Shown here: piece after piece, positions 37,615 through 46,254 of the stretch
Numbering within the stretch: position 1 is the first letter of the stretch
Layout of the letters: each line of letters opens with the position of its first letter
NCBI RefSeq assembly: GCF_001969445.1
Contig: NZ_CP017297.1
Location: 2,790,001-2,854,000, forward strand
Direction of reading: 5' to 3'
Source of the DNA: Brachybacterium sp. P6-10-X1
Lineage (GTDB): Bacteria > Actinomycetota > Actinomycetes > Actinomycetales > Dermabacteraceae
Length of the DNA stretch: 64,000 bases
Notes under the pieces: generated by a model
The model's database searches: none
The model's input: the letters and a program-made list of their open reading frames with translations, nothing else
What the model was told of the DNA's origin: nothing
Position numbers and translations under genes: made by a program

Positions 37615-38391
37615 TCAGGTCCGCGTCGGCCCCTCCATCAGGGCGCGGGCCCACGCGGGATCATCCACGGTGAGCGTGTCGCAGCCGAGCTCGAGGGCCC
37701 GGGACAGCTCCTCCTCGGAGCGGGCCGTCCAGAGGTTGAGCCGGATGCCGAGCTCGCGGGCTCGTTCGACGTCCGCCTGCCGCGCATCGGCGATCCGCAC
37801 CCCGATCTGGACGACGCCCACCTCCTGCGCGGTCTCGAAGAACTCCGGGGAGGTCGTCGTCGTGGTCAGCAGCCGCGGGATGCGCGGATCCGTCGACCGC
37901 GCCGCCCGCAGGGCGTCCGGATGGAAGGAGATGATCTGCGCCGGCGCGGAGGGCTGATCCCAGCAGTCCTGGTCGAAGTACTCCGACAGGATCCGGACGA
38001 CGCGCTCGGCGGCGGCCGGCGCCTTGATCTCCACGAGGAGCGTCACGCGGGTGCCGTCCTCCCGGACGGCGACGTCGAGCACCTCCGTCAGGGTCGGGAT
38101 GTGCTCGCCGTGGCCCACCAGCACCCGATCGAGCTGCGCCCGGGTCAGATCCGCCACCGCACCGGTGTGCAGCGGTGACTCCTCCTGCGCGGTCCGGTCG
38201 AGGGTGGCGTCGTGGATGATCGCGTCGACCCCGTCCCGGCTGAGGTGCACATCGCACTCGAGCAGCTCGGCGCCCTCGGCGATGCCGCGACGGAAGGAGG
38301 CCACGGTGTTCTCCGGTGCCAGCGCGGCAGCGCCGCGGTGGCCGACCAGTGCGGGCGTGGCGACGCCCGTCGTGCGGGCGGGGGCGCTCAC
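37615..38391 (-). CDS. glycerophosphodiester phosphodiesterase 2
   Basis: A 258-residue GDPD enzyme with the same motifs as its neighbour: GHRGAAALAPENTVASF, ECDVHLSRDG and HDATLDRTAQ. GTG at 38391 overlaps the stop codon of the ABC binding-protein gene by 4 bp, so it is the last gene of the transporter operon. This is the ugpBAEQ-like arrangement, in which imported glycerophosphodiesters are cleaved inside the cell. Alternatively, it was recruited to a sugar transporter operon. Confidence 0.92.
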   Translation of the reverse strand: MSAPARTTGVATPALVGHRGAAALAPENTVASFRRGIAEGAELLECDVHLSRDGVDAIIHDATLDRTAQEESPLHTGAVADLTRAQLDRVLVGHGEHIPTLTEVLDVAVREDGTRVTLLVEIKAPAAAERVVRILSEYFDQDCWDQPSAPAQIISFHPDALRAARSTDPRIPRLLTTTTTSPEFFETAQEVGVVQIGVRIADARQADVERARELGIRLNLWTARSEEELSRALELGCDTLTVDDPAWARALMEGPTRT

Positions 38392-39782
38392 TTCCAGCCC
38401 TGGAAGTCGATGGCCTCGTAGTCCTCGCGGTCCTCGTCCAGACCCTCCTGCAGCCCGGCCGCGAGGGTGTCCAGGACCTCCTGGGGCGACGTCCCGTCGC
38501 CGTAGACACGCCCCTGGGCGGCACTGATCTCGTCGACCCGGCCGGCGTCCCAGTTGGTGTAGTCCGCGGTGCGGGCGTTCTCGAGCTGGTTGAGGGCCAC
38601 GAGATAATTGGGGTCCTCGGCCACCAGGTCCTTCACCGCCTGGGTCTCCGCGGCGGCCTGGACGATCGGCACGTAGCCGGTGCCGATGTGCCAGGTGGCG
38701 GACTGCTCGGGTCCCGCCAGGAAGCGGAACAGCTCGGCGCAGGCGTCCTGGCGCTCCTGGGATTCGGTGCGCACGATCGACAGGCCGGAGCCGCCGGTCG
38801 GGACCTGCTTCTGCTGGCCCTCCTTCGAGAGCATGTAGGCCACGCCCACCTCGAAGTTCCCCTCCGCCGCCACGGTCTGGCCGGTCAGGGAGGCCGTCGA
38901 ACCGCGCCAGCCGGCGGTCACCCCGGCCTGGAAGTCGGTCCCGGCGTCCTTGGCCAGGTAGCCGAAGCCGTCGTCGTGGATGAACTTCCGCTGCCACTGC
39001 AGCCACTCGACCCCGAACTCGTCGTGGATGGTGACCTCGAAGTCCTCGTTCGAGTTCGCCCCGCCGAAGCCCCAGATGTCCGCCTGGCCGTGCCAGGCAT
39101 CGGCCGAGAAGGCCATCGCCGACAGCGGGCGACCCTCGACCTCGATCTTCGCCAGCTCGGGCGCGAACTCGGCGAGGTCCTCCCAGGTGCTGGGCCCTTC
39201 CTCGGGCAGTCCGGCCTCCTGGTAGCGGGTCTTGTTGAAGTAGAACAGCGGGGTGGAGCGGGCGAAGGGCACCACGAACGTCTCGCCGGCCACGACGCCC
39301 TCGTGGACGTAGTGGGGGATGTACACGTCCGTGCTCCATTCCTCGTCGAAGTAGCCGTCCAGCGGCACGAGCGCATTCGAGGCGTGGAACTGCAGCCACT
39401 GCATCTCGGGGAAGCAGACGATGTCCGGGACGGTCTGCGCCTGCAGGGAGGCGGTGAACTTCTGGACCAGGTCGGCGTACCCGCCCACGGACTCCGCGAT
39501 CGCGACGATCTCGTCCTGGGACTCGTTGAACTCGGTGAACAGGGTCGTGACGACCTCGAAGTTCTCCGCCGTGAAGGGCGCCCAGAACAGGATCGGCGTG
39601 CGGCCCTCGTACTCGGGCGGGACCGTGAGATCGGCCTGGGTGAAGCCGTCGCGGATGTTGCTCTCGGCGCCGTCGCCACCGCCCAGCGGTGAACCGCAGG
39701 CGGCGAGGCCGGCGGCGCCGGCACCGAGGCCCATCGCGGTGAGCAGGCCCCGGCGGGACGGGGTGTACAGGGTGCGGGACAT
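38388..39782 (-). CDS. CUT1-type ABC transporter substrate-binding lipoprotein
   Basis: A 464-residue family-1 solute-binding protein. The N-terminus combines a twin-arginine (SRRGLLTAM) and a lipobox (LAACGS), so it is a lipoprotein possibly exported by Tat. The mature part has the features of UgpB and sugar-binding homologues, such as FPEMQWLQFHASNALVPLD. It captures the substrate for the two permeases encoded upstream. Its gene overlaps the following GDPD gene, which favours a glycerophosphodiester substrate; the CebR-like operator favours a sugar. Confidence 0.9.
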   Translation of the reverse strand: MSRTLYTPSRRGLLTAMGLGAGAAGLAACGSPLGGGDGAESNIRDGFTQADLTVPPEYEGRTPILFWAPFTAENFEVVTTLFTEFNESQDEIVAIAESVGGYADLVQKFTASLQAQTVPDIVCFPEMQWLQFHASNALVPLDGYFDEEWSTDVYIPHYVHEGVVAGETFVVPFARSTPLFYFNKTRYQEAGLPEEGPSTWEDLAEFAPELAKIEVEGRPLSAMAFSADAWHGQADIWGFGGANSNEDFEVTIHDEFGVEWLQWQRKFIHDDGFGYLAKDAGTDFQAGVTAGWRGSTASLTGQTVAAEGNFEVGVAYMLSKEGQQKQVPTGGSGLSIVRTESQERQDACAELFRFLAGPEQSATWHIGTGYVPIVQAAAETQAVKDLVAEDPNYLVALNQLENARTADYTNWDAGRVDEISAAQGRVYGDGTSPQEVLDTLAAGLQEGLDEDREDYEAIDFQGWK

Positions 39783-39864
39783 GCGGATCGCTCCTCGAGG
39801 TGGGGGGGGGGTGGTGGTGCGGGTCAGGGGCAGGGCGGCGTGCTGTCGGCGAGAGGCGGGGCCG

Positions 39865-40806
39865 TCACTTCAGGGCTCCGGCGGCGAGCCCGCCGATGAT
39901 GCGCTTCTGGGCCAGGAAGAACAGGATGAGCATCGGCAGGGAGACGAACACGGCGCCGGCCATGATCACGCCCCAGTTGCTGTATCCCTCCTGGCTGCGC
40001 AGGAACAGCAGGCCGATGGGCAGGGTGCGCATGTCTGCGGTGGAGGTGACGATCAGCGGCCAGATGTACTCGTTCCACTTGCCGACCATCACGATCAGCG
40101 TGGCGGTGAGGATCATCGGGCTGGACAGCGGTACCACGATGGTGAGCATGCGACGGACGTGCCCGGCGCCGTCGATCTCCGCGGCCTGCAGGATGTCGCG
40201 ATCGATGGTGCGCATGTACTGGTACAGCAGGAACATCGCGAAGGCGCTGGCGATGCCCGGCAGGATGATCCCGGCGTAGGAGTTCAGCCAGCCCAGGTTC
40301 GCCACGGTGATGTAGTTGACGATCAGGGTGACGTGGCCCGGCAGCATCAGCGAGGCGATGATCAGGGCGAAGGCGATCTTCTTGAACCGGAACTCGACGA
40401 AGACGAAGGCGTAGGCGCACAGGATCGCCAGCGAGATCTCCAAGAAGGTGCCGACCCCGGTGGTCACGATCGAGTTCACGAAGAACCGGTCGAAGGGGGC
40501 GGAGTTCCACGCCTCGGTGAAGTTCTCCAGGGTCAGCGAGGTCGGGATCCACTGCAGCGGCCAGGAGTAGATCTCCCCGTGCGGCTTCAGCGACGAGGAG
40601 AACAGCCAGAACAGCGGGATGAGGAACACCGCGATGGTCGTGAGCACCCCGGCGACGAGCAGGCCGGTCACCCAGCGCGGCCGCCGGGGGCCGCGGCTCC
40701 TGCCGCGGTTCGCCCGCGGCCCGACGACGGCGTGATCGGTGCCGGAGGCTCCCGAGCTCACAGGGGTCCCGGAGGCGGGGTCGGGGTTCAGGGTCAGGGA
40801 GCTCAT
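39865..40806 (-). CDS. CUT1-type ABC transporter permease (UgpE/MalG-like)
   Basis: A 313-residue membrane protein with six helices and the MalG-type EAA loop (RDILQAAEIDGAGHVRRM) that contacts the ATPase. The N-terminal 50 residues are hydrophilic and Arg-rich. It overlaps the upstream permease gene by 4 bp (ATGA). No ATPase gene follows in the operon, so it presumably uses a shared ATPase encoded elsewhere, like the MsiK/MsmK system. Confidence 0.93.
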   Translation of the reverse strand: MSSLTLNPDPASGTPVSSGASGTDHAVVGPRANRGRSRGPRRPRWVTGLLVAGVLTTIAVFLIPLFWLFSSSLKPHGEIYSWPLQWIPTSLTLENFTEAWNSAPFDRFFVNSIVTTGVGTFLEISLAILCAYAFVFVEFRFKKIAFALIIASLMLPGHVTLIVNYITVANLGWLNSYAGIILPGIASAFAMFLLYQYMRTIDRDILQAAEIDGAGHVRRMLTIVVPLSSPMILTATLIVMVGKWNEYIWPLIVTSTADMRTLPIGLLFLRSQEGYSNWGVIMAGAVFVSLPMLILFFLAQKRIIGGLAAGALK

Positions 40807-41837
40807 GAGTCGTCGTTGGCCTTCCTGTTGCCGACGCGGACCTGCAGGTAGGTGATCACCAGCAGGATCGCCAGCAGCACGGTGGCGGCCGCCGAGGCGG
40901 TGCCGATGTCGAACTTCTGGAAGGCCTCCTCGTAGACCATCCAGCTCAGCGTGCTGGACGAGACCCCGGGCCCGCCGCTGGTCATGATCGAGATGATGTC
41001 GAAGGCCTGGGCCGCGGAGATGATGCCGGTGATCGAGAGGAAGACGATGATCGGGTTCAGCAGCGGCAGGGTCAGGTGGCGCAGCAGCTTCCCGCCGTGG
41101 GCCCCGTCGAGCGCGGCCGCCTCGTAGAGGTCCTTCGGCAGATCGAGGATCGCGGTGTAGCAGATGACCGTCACGAAGCCGAGGCGCTGCCAGGTGTAGG
41201 CGATGGTGATCGCCCACAGCGACCAGTCCGAGGTGGTGGTCCAATCCGGAGACGCGGCGCCGACCAGGGAGAACGCCCAGCGCGACAGCCCGTAGTTCGG
41301 GTCGAACATGAACAGCCACAGGATGCCGACGGCCGCTCCGGGGAGCATGTGCGGGGCGAAGGCCATGGTCTGCGCGAAGCCGGTCAGCGGGACCTTGGTG
41401 GCCAGCAGGCTTCCCAGCAGCAGACCGCCGACGATCGAGCCGACCACGCTCACCCCGGTGAAGATGAGCGTGTTCAGCAGGACCTGCCCGAAGCTCGGGT
41501 CGGTCAGCAGGTCGACATAGTTCTCCAACCCCACGAACTCCGGGCTCGGCGCCACGAAGTCCCACTCCATGACGCTGAGGCCGATGTTGTAGAGGGCCGG
41601 GTAGTAGGAGAAGACGATGATCGCGATCAGGTTCGGGGCGATCAGCGCGCCGAACAGCATCGCGTCCCGGCGCCGACGCCGGCGGCGCTGCGGGGAGGCC
41701 CGGGGCCGGGGGGGGGTGGAGCTCGCACCGCGGGTGCCCGGTGTCTCGGCGCCGGGGCCCGCGGCACCGGCGCCTCCGTCGGCCCCTCGCGGGGCCGAGC
41801 GGCCCGGGTCGGGGTGCGGTCGGACGGCGAGTGTCAT
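40803..41837 (-). CDS. CUT1-type ABC transporter permease (UgpA/MalF-like)
   Basis: A 344-residue membrane protein with six helices, the MalF-type EAA loop (KDLYEAAALDGAHGGKLL) and a long Pro/Arg-rich cytoplasmic N-terminus of about 57 residues. It pairs with the UgpE-like permease to form the membrane pore. It is the first gene of the operon. A LacI-type operator (41837-41850) abuts its start codon, and GGGAG provides the ribosome site within that operator. Confidence 0.93.
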   Translation of the reverse strand: MTLAVRPHPDPGRSAPRGADGGAGAAGPGAETPGTRGASSTPPRPRASPQRRRRRRRDAMLFGALIAPNLIAIIVFSYYPALYNIGLSVMEWDFVAPSPEFVGLENYVDLLTDPSFGQVLLNTLIFTGVSVVGSIVGGLLLGSLLATKVPLTGFAQTMAFAPHMLPGAAVGILWLFMFDPNYGLSRWAFSLVGAASPDWTTTSDWSLWAITIAYTWQRLGFVTVICYTAILDLPKDLYEAAALDGAHGGKLLRHLTLPLLNPIIVFLSITGIISAAQAFDIISIMTSGGPGVSSSTLSWMVYEEAFQKFDIGTASAAATVLLAILLVITYLQVRVGNRKANDDS

Positions 41838-41850
41838 GAGAGCGCTCCCA
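41837..41850. promoter_or_regulatory. LacI-type operator at the permease start codon
   Basis: TGAGAGCGCTCCCA differs from the perfect operator at 41993 by a single base. It includes the ribosome-binding region and the first base of the start codon of the permease gene. Its centre is 156 bp from that of the other operator. Confidence 0.75.
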
Positions 41851-41992
41851 GCTTCCTGGTCGGAGGGCGGATCCGGAGTTCGGACGGGCCCGGCGTCGTC
41901 GACCGCTCACACCGTAAGGACCACCTCGTCCTGGGCACCACCAGGAGGGACGCCGTGGTGAACCGACCGTGAACATCCGCTGTCAGCCCAGG

Positions 41993-42006
41993 TGGGAGCG
42001 CTCCCA
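41993..42006. promoter_or_regulatory. perfect CebR-type LacI operator
   Basis: TGGGAGCGCTCCCA is a perfect 14-bp palindrome, identical to the published Streptomyces CebR box. It lies between the divergent ABC operon and LacI regulator genes and could control both. Confidence 0.88.
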
Positions 42007-42026
42007 CACCCGGTCGAGGGGGCCCC

Positions 42027-42045
42027 GGCCCCGCAGGACGGGGCC
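42027..42045 (+). terminator. terminator-like hairpin in the divergent LacI leader region
   Basis: GGCCCCG-CAGGA-CGGGGCC is followed by TTTC on the plus strand. A terminator here, between operator and regulator gene, could insulate the two promoters or attenuate the regulator transcript. The 440-nt region around it has no gene. Confidence 0.5.
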
Positions 42046-42277
42046 TTTCGGGGGCCCCGTCCACCGAGCGTTCATCGACGCGTCGCCGACTGTTCCGTCC
42101 TCGCGCGATCCCTCGCGACTCCGCGCTCCCAGGTTTCACCCGCCGGCCACCCGTCGGCCCGCGCGGGCATTCCGCGCTGCGCTACCCTGCGCTGGATACG
42201 CGGATCGCCGCCCGGACCCGGGGAGGTGCCCGCCGAGGGGGCGCCGCCCGGTCGACCCAGGGGGATGAGCGCAGGCC

Positions 42278-43342
42278 ATGAGCCGACCACCGACGATGGA
42301 GGACGTGGCGCGCGCCGCCGGTGTCTCGCGCTCGACGGTCTCCCGCGTGTTCCAGGGCGGCGGCGAGCGCGTCTCCCCTGATGCGGTGATCGCGGTGCAC
42401 GAGGCCGCGAAGCGGCTGGAGTATGTGCCCAACCTGGTCGCCAGCGGCCTCGCGATGCGTCACGGACGCCAGCTGGGGCTCCTGATCCGCGATGCCACGA
42501 ACCCCGCGTACGGACATCTCCACGCGGAGATGAATCGTGCGGTCGAGGCCGCTGGGCGCACTCTGATCTCGGTCACGGCCTTCCGCCACGACTACGGGAC
42601 CGCCGAGGTCGAGGGGCTGGATCGCTTGCGCGGGCAGCGGGTCGCCGGGATCTTCGTGGGCACGGGGGTGGCCGCTGCCGAGGACCTCGTCGAGACGGTC
42701 ACCACGCTCCCGCTGATGATCGTCGGCCGCCCGAACGACCACCCGCTGATCGAGTCCGTCAGCTACGACGAGCGCGCCCATGGCCGCCGGGTCGCCGAGG
42801 AGATCGCGGCGGCGGGACATCGCCGGATCGCGGTGCTGAGCGCGCCCCTGCTCTATTCGCGGGTGTTCGAGCTGCGCATGCGCAGTCTTCTCGAGCGCTG
42901 CCGCGAGCTCGGGGTCCGGTCCCGCGAGGTGCAGCTGCTGCCGGTCGAGCAGGGGGTGGGTCGGGCTCTCGATGCGGCTCGGGACGAGCCTCTGAGCTGC
43001 ATCGTCTGCCCCGTGGACTACGTCGCGCTGGAACTCCTGCGCGCCGCGGCCGAGCGCGGGGTGCGAGTGCCCGAGGACGTCAGCACGGTGGGCTTCGACG
43101 GCATGGGCGACGGGCTGGATCTGATCGGCCTGGCCACCGTGCGCCTGCCGGTCGCGGAGGTGGCCCGGGAGGCCGTGGCCCGGATGGACGAGCTGCTGGC
43201 CAGGGCGCGGGCGGGCCCCGGCACGGCCGACGGGCAGGATCGGCCTGCGGAGAGCCGGCCGCGTGTGCGGCATGCGGTCCACGCAGGGCAGTTCCTGCCC
43301 GGTCGGACGCTCGGCGCACCGCCGGAGCAGAGGCGCCGCTGA
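42278..43342 (+). CDS. LacI-family transcriptional regulator
   Basis: A 354-residue repressor with an N-terminal helix-turn-helix (MEDVARAAGVSRSTVSRVF), the hinge LEYVPNLVASGLAM and a periplasmic-binding-protein-like core. It is divergent from the CUT1 ABC operon and should bind the TGGGAGCGCTCCCA operators. The inducer is probably the transported compound or its product. The last 25 residues are Pro/Arg-rich. A possible TACCCT -10 box lies upstream. Confidence 0.92.
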   Translation: MSRPPTMEDVARAAGVSRSTVSRVFQGGGERVSPDAVIAVHEAAKRLEYVPNLVASGLAMRHGRQLGLLIRDATNPAYGHLHAEMNRAVEAAGRTLISVTAFRHDYGTAEVEGLDRLRGQRVAGIFVGTGVAAAEDLVETVTTLPLMIVGRPNDHPLIESVSYDERAHGRRVAEEIAAAGHRRIAVLSAPLLYSRVFELRMRSLLERCRELGVRSREVQLLPVEQGVGRALDAARDEPLSCIVCPVDYVALELLRAAAERGVRVPEDVSTVGFDGMGDGLDLIGLATVRLPVAEVAREAVARMDELLARARAGPGTADGQDRPAESRPRVRHAVHAGQFLPGRTLGAPPEQRRR

Positions 43343-43395
43343 GGCGGCCCGCGCCCTGGCCGCTCCCCGGCTCGCGACGACCCGCCGCGCCGACC

Positions 43396-44331
43396 TCACC
43401 GGGCGGGACCGACCACGCCGGGCACCTCCATCCGTCCCACCCTCTCGAACACCAGCTGCTGCATCGCCGTCGCCGCCGTGGACAGCCGCACCTCGGGACG
43501 GCGGGCCAGGTTCACGGTGCGCTCCAGAACCGGCTCCACCAGCGGGATGCTGCGCAGACCCGGGCGATCCAGCACGGTCATCGCCGGGACCACGGCGACT
43601 CCGATGCCCCGCTCGACGAATCGCAGCACGGCATCCATCTCCGCGCCCTCGACCGCCACCGTCGGCGTGAGACCCGCGGAGGCGAACGCGGCATCGGTGG
43701 CGGCGCGCAGATCGTAGCTGCGGTGGAAGGCGACCTGCGGGAGATCGGCGAGCTCGGTCAGCGTCAGCCCCGCCGCCGGCCCCTCGGCTCCGCCCGGCGC
43801 CGGGGCCGCCGCCGAGGAGGCCACCACCAGGCGCTCCTCGAGCAGGGGGATCAGCTCGGCCCCGTCGATGCGGGGTGATCCGCCGCGCGTGACGATCACG
43901 GCCAGGTCGAGCTCCCCCGTCACCAGCTGGTCGACCACGGAGAGCGAACCTGCCTCGCTGACCTCGAGGTCGACGCCCGGGAAGCGGTCGTGGAACACGG
44001 CCAGCACGTCGGCGACGAGGGAGACGCACAGCGTCGGCGGCGCTCCCAGTCGTACCCGTCCCCGACGCAGGCCCGCGAGCTCGTCGAGCTCGCTCCGGAC
44101 GACCTCGGCGTCAGCCAGCATCCGGCGGGCGATCGGAAGCAGCACGCGTCCGGCGTCGGTCAGCTCCGCACCTCGACGGCCCCGTCGGAACAGTGCAGCG
44201 CCCAGCTCGGCCTCCAGGGACCTGATCTGCCGAGACAGCGAGGGCTGGGCGACGAACTGCTCCTCGGCGGCGCGCGTGAAGGTGCCCAGTCGGGCGACGG
44301 CCTCGAAGGCACTGAGGTGCTCCCCTCTCAT
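43396..44331 (-). CDS. LysR-family transcriptional regulator
   Basis: A 311-residue LysR-type regulator: N-terminal winged helix (HLSAFEAVARLGTFTRAAEE and the following SLSRQIRSLEAELGAALFRR) and a C-terminal two-lobed ligand domain. It is divergent from the flavoprotein gene at 44410 and most likely controls it. ATG at 44331 is 7 nt from TACGCT, suggesting a leaderless transcript. The imperfect repeat CCATA-N9-TATGG upstream fits an autoregulatory LysR site. Confidence 0.9.
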   Translation of the reverse strand: MRGEHLSAFEAVARLGTFTRAAEEQFVAQPSLSRQIRSLEAELGAALFRRGRRGAELTDAGRVLLPIARRMLADAEVVRSELDELAGLRRGRVRLGAPPTLCVSLVADVLAVFHDRFPGVDLEVSEAGSLSVVDQLVTGELDLAVIVTRGGSPRIDGAELIPLLEERLVVASSAAAPAPGGAEGPAAGLTLTELADLPQVAFHRSYDLRAATDAAFASAGLTPTVAVEGAEMDAVLRFVERGIGVAVVPAMTVLDRPGLRSIPLVEPVLERTVNLARRPEVRLSTAATAMQQLVFERVGRMEVPGVVGPAR

Positions 44332-44334
44332 GCG

Positions 44335-44353
44335 CCATAGCGTAACGGTATGG
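44335..44353. promoter_or_regulatory. LysR-type binding site between regulator and flavoprotein
   Basis: CCATA and TATGG flank 9 bp, giving the ATA-N9-TAT type symmetry typical of LysR operators. It overlaps the -10 region of the regulator. A separate TAGCGCTA palindrome is at 44374-44381. Confidence 0.55.
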
Positions 44354-44409
44354 ATTGCTGACCACATTTGCATTAGCGCTATAGATGGGGCGTCCCTAGC
44401 GTGGAGGCC

Positions 44410-46158
44410 ATGAGCACCGACGCCCCCACCGACCGTCTGATCACCACGTCCGTCCTCGTCATCGGCACCGGCGGCGCCGGGCTGCGCGCCTCCATAGAAC
44501 TCGCCGAACGCGGGGTCGAGGTGCTGACCGTGGGGAAGCGACGACGCCACGACGCCCACACCACCCTCGCCGCCGGGGGCATCAACGCGGCGATGGGCAC
44601 CATGGATCCCGAGGACTCGTGGCAGCAGCACGCCGCCGACACCCTGCGGGAGTCCTACTACCTGGCCGATCCGGCGATCGTCGAGACCGTCGCGCACGGC
44701 GCCGTCCAGGGCATCGAAGATCTCGAGCGCTGGGGGATGCCCTTCGCCCGGGAGTCCGACGGCCGACTCTCCCAGCGCTTCTTCGGCGCCCACACCTACC
44801 GCCGCACCTGCTTCGCCGGCGACTACACGGGCCTGGAGATCCAACGGACCCTCCTGCGCCGGGCCGCGGAGCTCGACGTGCCCGTGATCGACACGGTCTA
44901 CATCACCCGCCTGCTGGTCGCCGACGGCACCATCTTCGGTGCCTACGGCTTCGACGTCGTCACCGGCCACGGCGTGCAGATCCATGCGGACGCGGTGATC
45001 CTCGCCGCCGGCGGGCACACCCGCATCTGGCGCGTCACCTCCTCGCGCCGCGACGAGAACACCGGCGACTCCTTCCGGCTCGCCGCCCGCGCCGGGGCCC
45101 GGATCCGGGATGCGGAGCTGATCCAGTTCCACCCCTCGGGGCTGCTGGAGCCCGACGACGCGGCCGGCACCCTGGTCTCCGAGGCCGCCCGAGGGGAGGG
45201 CGGCGTGCTGCGCAACGCCCTCGGCGAGCGCTTCATGGAGCACTACGACCCCGACCGGATGGAGCTGTCGACCCGCGACCGGGTGGCTCTGGCGAACCAC
45301 ACGGAGATCCTCGAGGGCCGCGGGACCGAGCGCGGCGGCGTGCTGCTGGACGTCTCCCACCTCCCGCGCGAGCAGATCCTGGCCACGCTCCCCCGGGTCT
45401 ACCGCACGCTGATCGACCTGCAGATGCTGGACATCACCGAGAAGCCGATCGAGGTCGCCCCCACCGCCCACTACTCGATGGGCGGGGTCTGGGTGCACCC
45501 CGACGACCACGGCACGGGCGTCGCCGGGCTGTACGCGATCGGGGAGGCCTCCTCGGGGCTGCACGGCGCGAACCGTCTCGGCGGGAACTCCCTCATCGAG
45601 CTGCTCGTGTACGGGCGGATCACCGGGCGTGCGGCTGCGGAGTTCGCCGCGGGACGCACCAGCGTGCGCCGCGACCCCGACGTCGTCGCCGAGGCGCGCG
45701 CCGAGCAGACGGCGCTGCTGGCCGGGGACGGGATCGAGGTGCCTCGCCGGCTGCAGCGCGAGGTCCGGGACGTGATGACCGCCCACGCGGGGGTGGTGCG
45801 GAACGAGGCCGGCCTGCTCGAGGGGCTGGAGAGACTCTCCCGGCTCGAGGAGCGCGCCGAGCACGTCACCGCTCACCCGGACGTCGCCGGGTTCGACGAC
45901 CTCGCCCACGCCTTCGATCTGCAGGGCTCCCTGCTGGCCGCCCGTGCCACCCTCGAGTGCGCGCTCGAGCGCCGCGAGACCCGCGGCTGCCACAACCGCA
46001 CGGACTTCCCCGAGCAGGATCCGCAGCTGCGCGGGAACTTCGTGTGGTCGCTGAGCGGGAAGGTCGGGTTCGAGCCCCTGTCAGAGGTGCCGGGGCCGCT
46101 GCGGGATCTTGCCGCCGCACCCCTGGACGACTCCCCGCGCGGCAAACTCGTGGAGTAG
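44410..46158 (+). CDS. FAD-dependent fumarate reductase/L-aspartate oxidase-family flavoprotein
   Basis: A 582-residue soluble flavoprotein. The FAD dinucleotide motif VIGTGGAGLRAS is at residues 18-29; AAGGINAAMG, QFHPSGLL, RGEGGVLRN and HYSMGGVWV follow as in SdhA/FrdA/NadB. No iron-sulfur or membrane-anchor subunit is adjacent, so it is not a standard succinate dehydrogenase; L-aspartate oxidase or a stand-alone reductase are alternatives. The C-terminal RETRGCHNRTDFP resembles the helical domain of NadB and FrdA. TAGCGT lies 7 nt before ATG 44410. Divergent LysR probably regulates it. Confidence 0.85.
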   Translation: MSTDAPTDRLITTSVLVIGTGGAGLRASIELAERGVEVLTVGKRRRHDAHTTLAAGGINAAMGTMDPEDSWQQHAADTLRESYYLADPAIVETVAHGAVQGIEDLERWGMPFARESDGRLSQRFFGAHTYRRTCFAGDYTGLEIQRTLLRRAAELDVPVIDTVYITRLLVADGTIFGAYGFDVVTGHGVQIHADAVILAAGGHTRIWRVTSSRRDENTGDSFRLAARAGARIRDAELIQFHPSGLLEPDDAAGTLVSEAARGEGGVLRNALGERFMEHYDPDRMELSTRDRVALANHTEILEGRGTERGGVLLDVSHLPREQILATLPRVYRTLIDLQMLDITEKPIEVAPTAHYSMGGVWVHPDDHGTGVAGLYAIGEASSGLHGANRLGGNSLIELLVYGRITGRAAAEFAAGRTSVRRDPDVVAEARAEQTALLAGDGIEVPRRLQREVRDVMTAHAGVVRNEAGLLEGLERLSRLEERAEHVTAHPDVAGFDDLAHAFDLQGSLLAARATLECALERRETRGCHNRTDFPEQDPQLRGNFVWSLSGKVGFEPLSEVPGPLRDLAAAPLDDSPRGKLVE

Positions 46159-46181
46159 GGGCCGCGCCGGGGGACTTGGGC

Positions 46182-46218
46182 ACCTGGACACTGGGACACC
46201 TGGACACTGGGACACTGG
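46182..46218. repeat. 16-bp tandem repeat, about 2.3 units
   Basis: ACCTGGACACTGGGAC is repeated at 46182 and 46198, with a partial third copy. It sits between the flavoprotein stop and the VOC gene. Confidence 0.92.
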
Positions 46219-46254
46219 CGACGACCCTCTCCACCACGACGAGGAGTTCCCCCC

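Noticed and set aside
44401..44403. GTG at 44401 as the flavoprotein start
   Set aside because: It overlaps the apparent TAGCGT -10 box; ATG 44410 at a 7-nt distance fits the leaderless pattern better.
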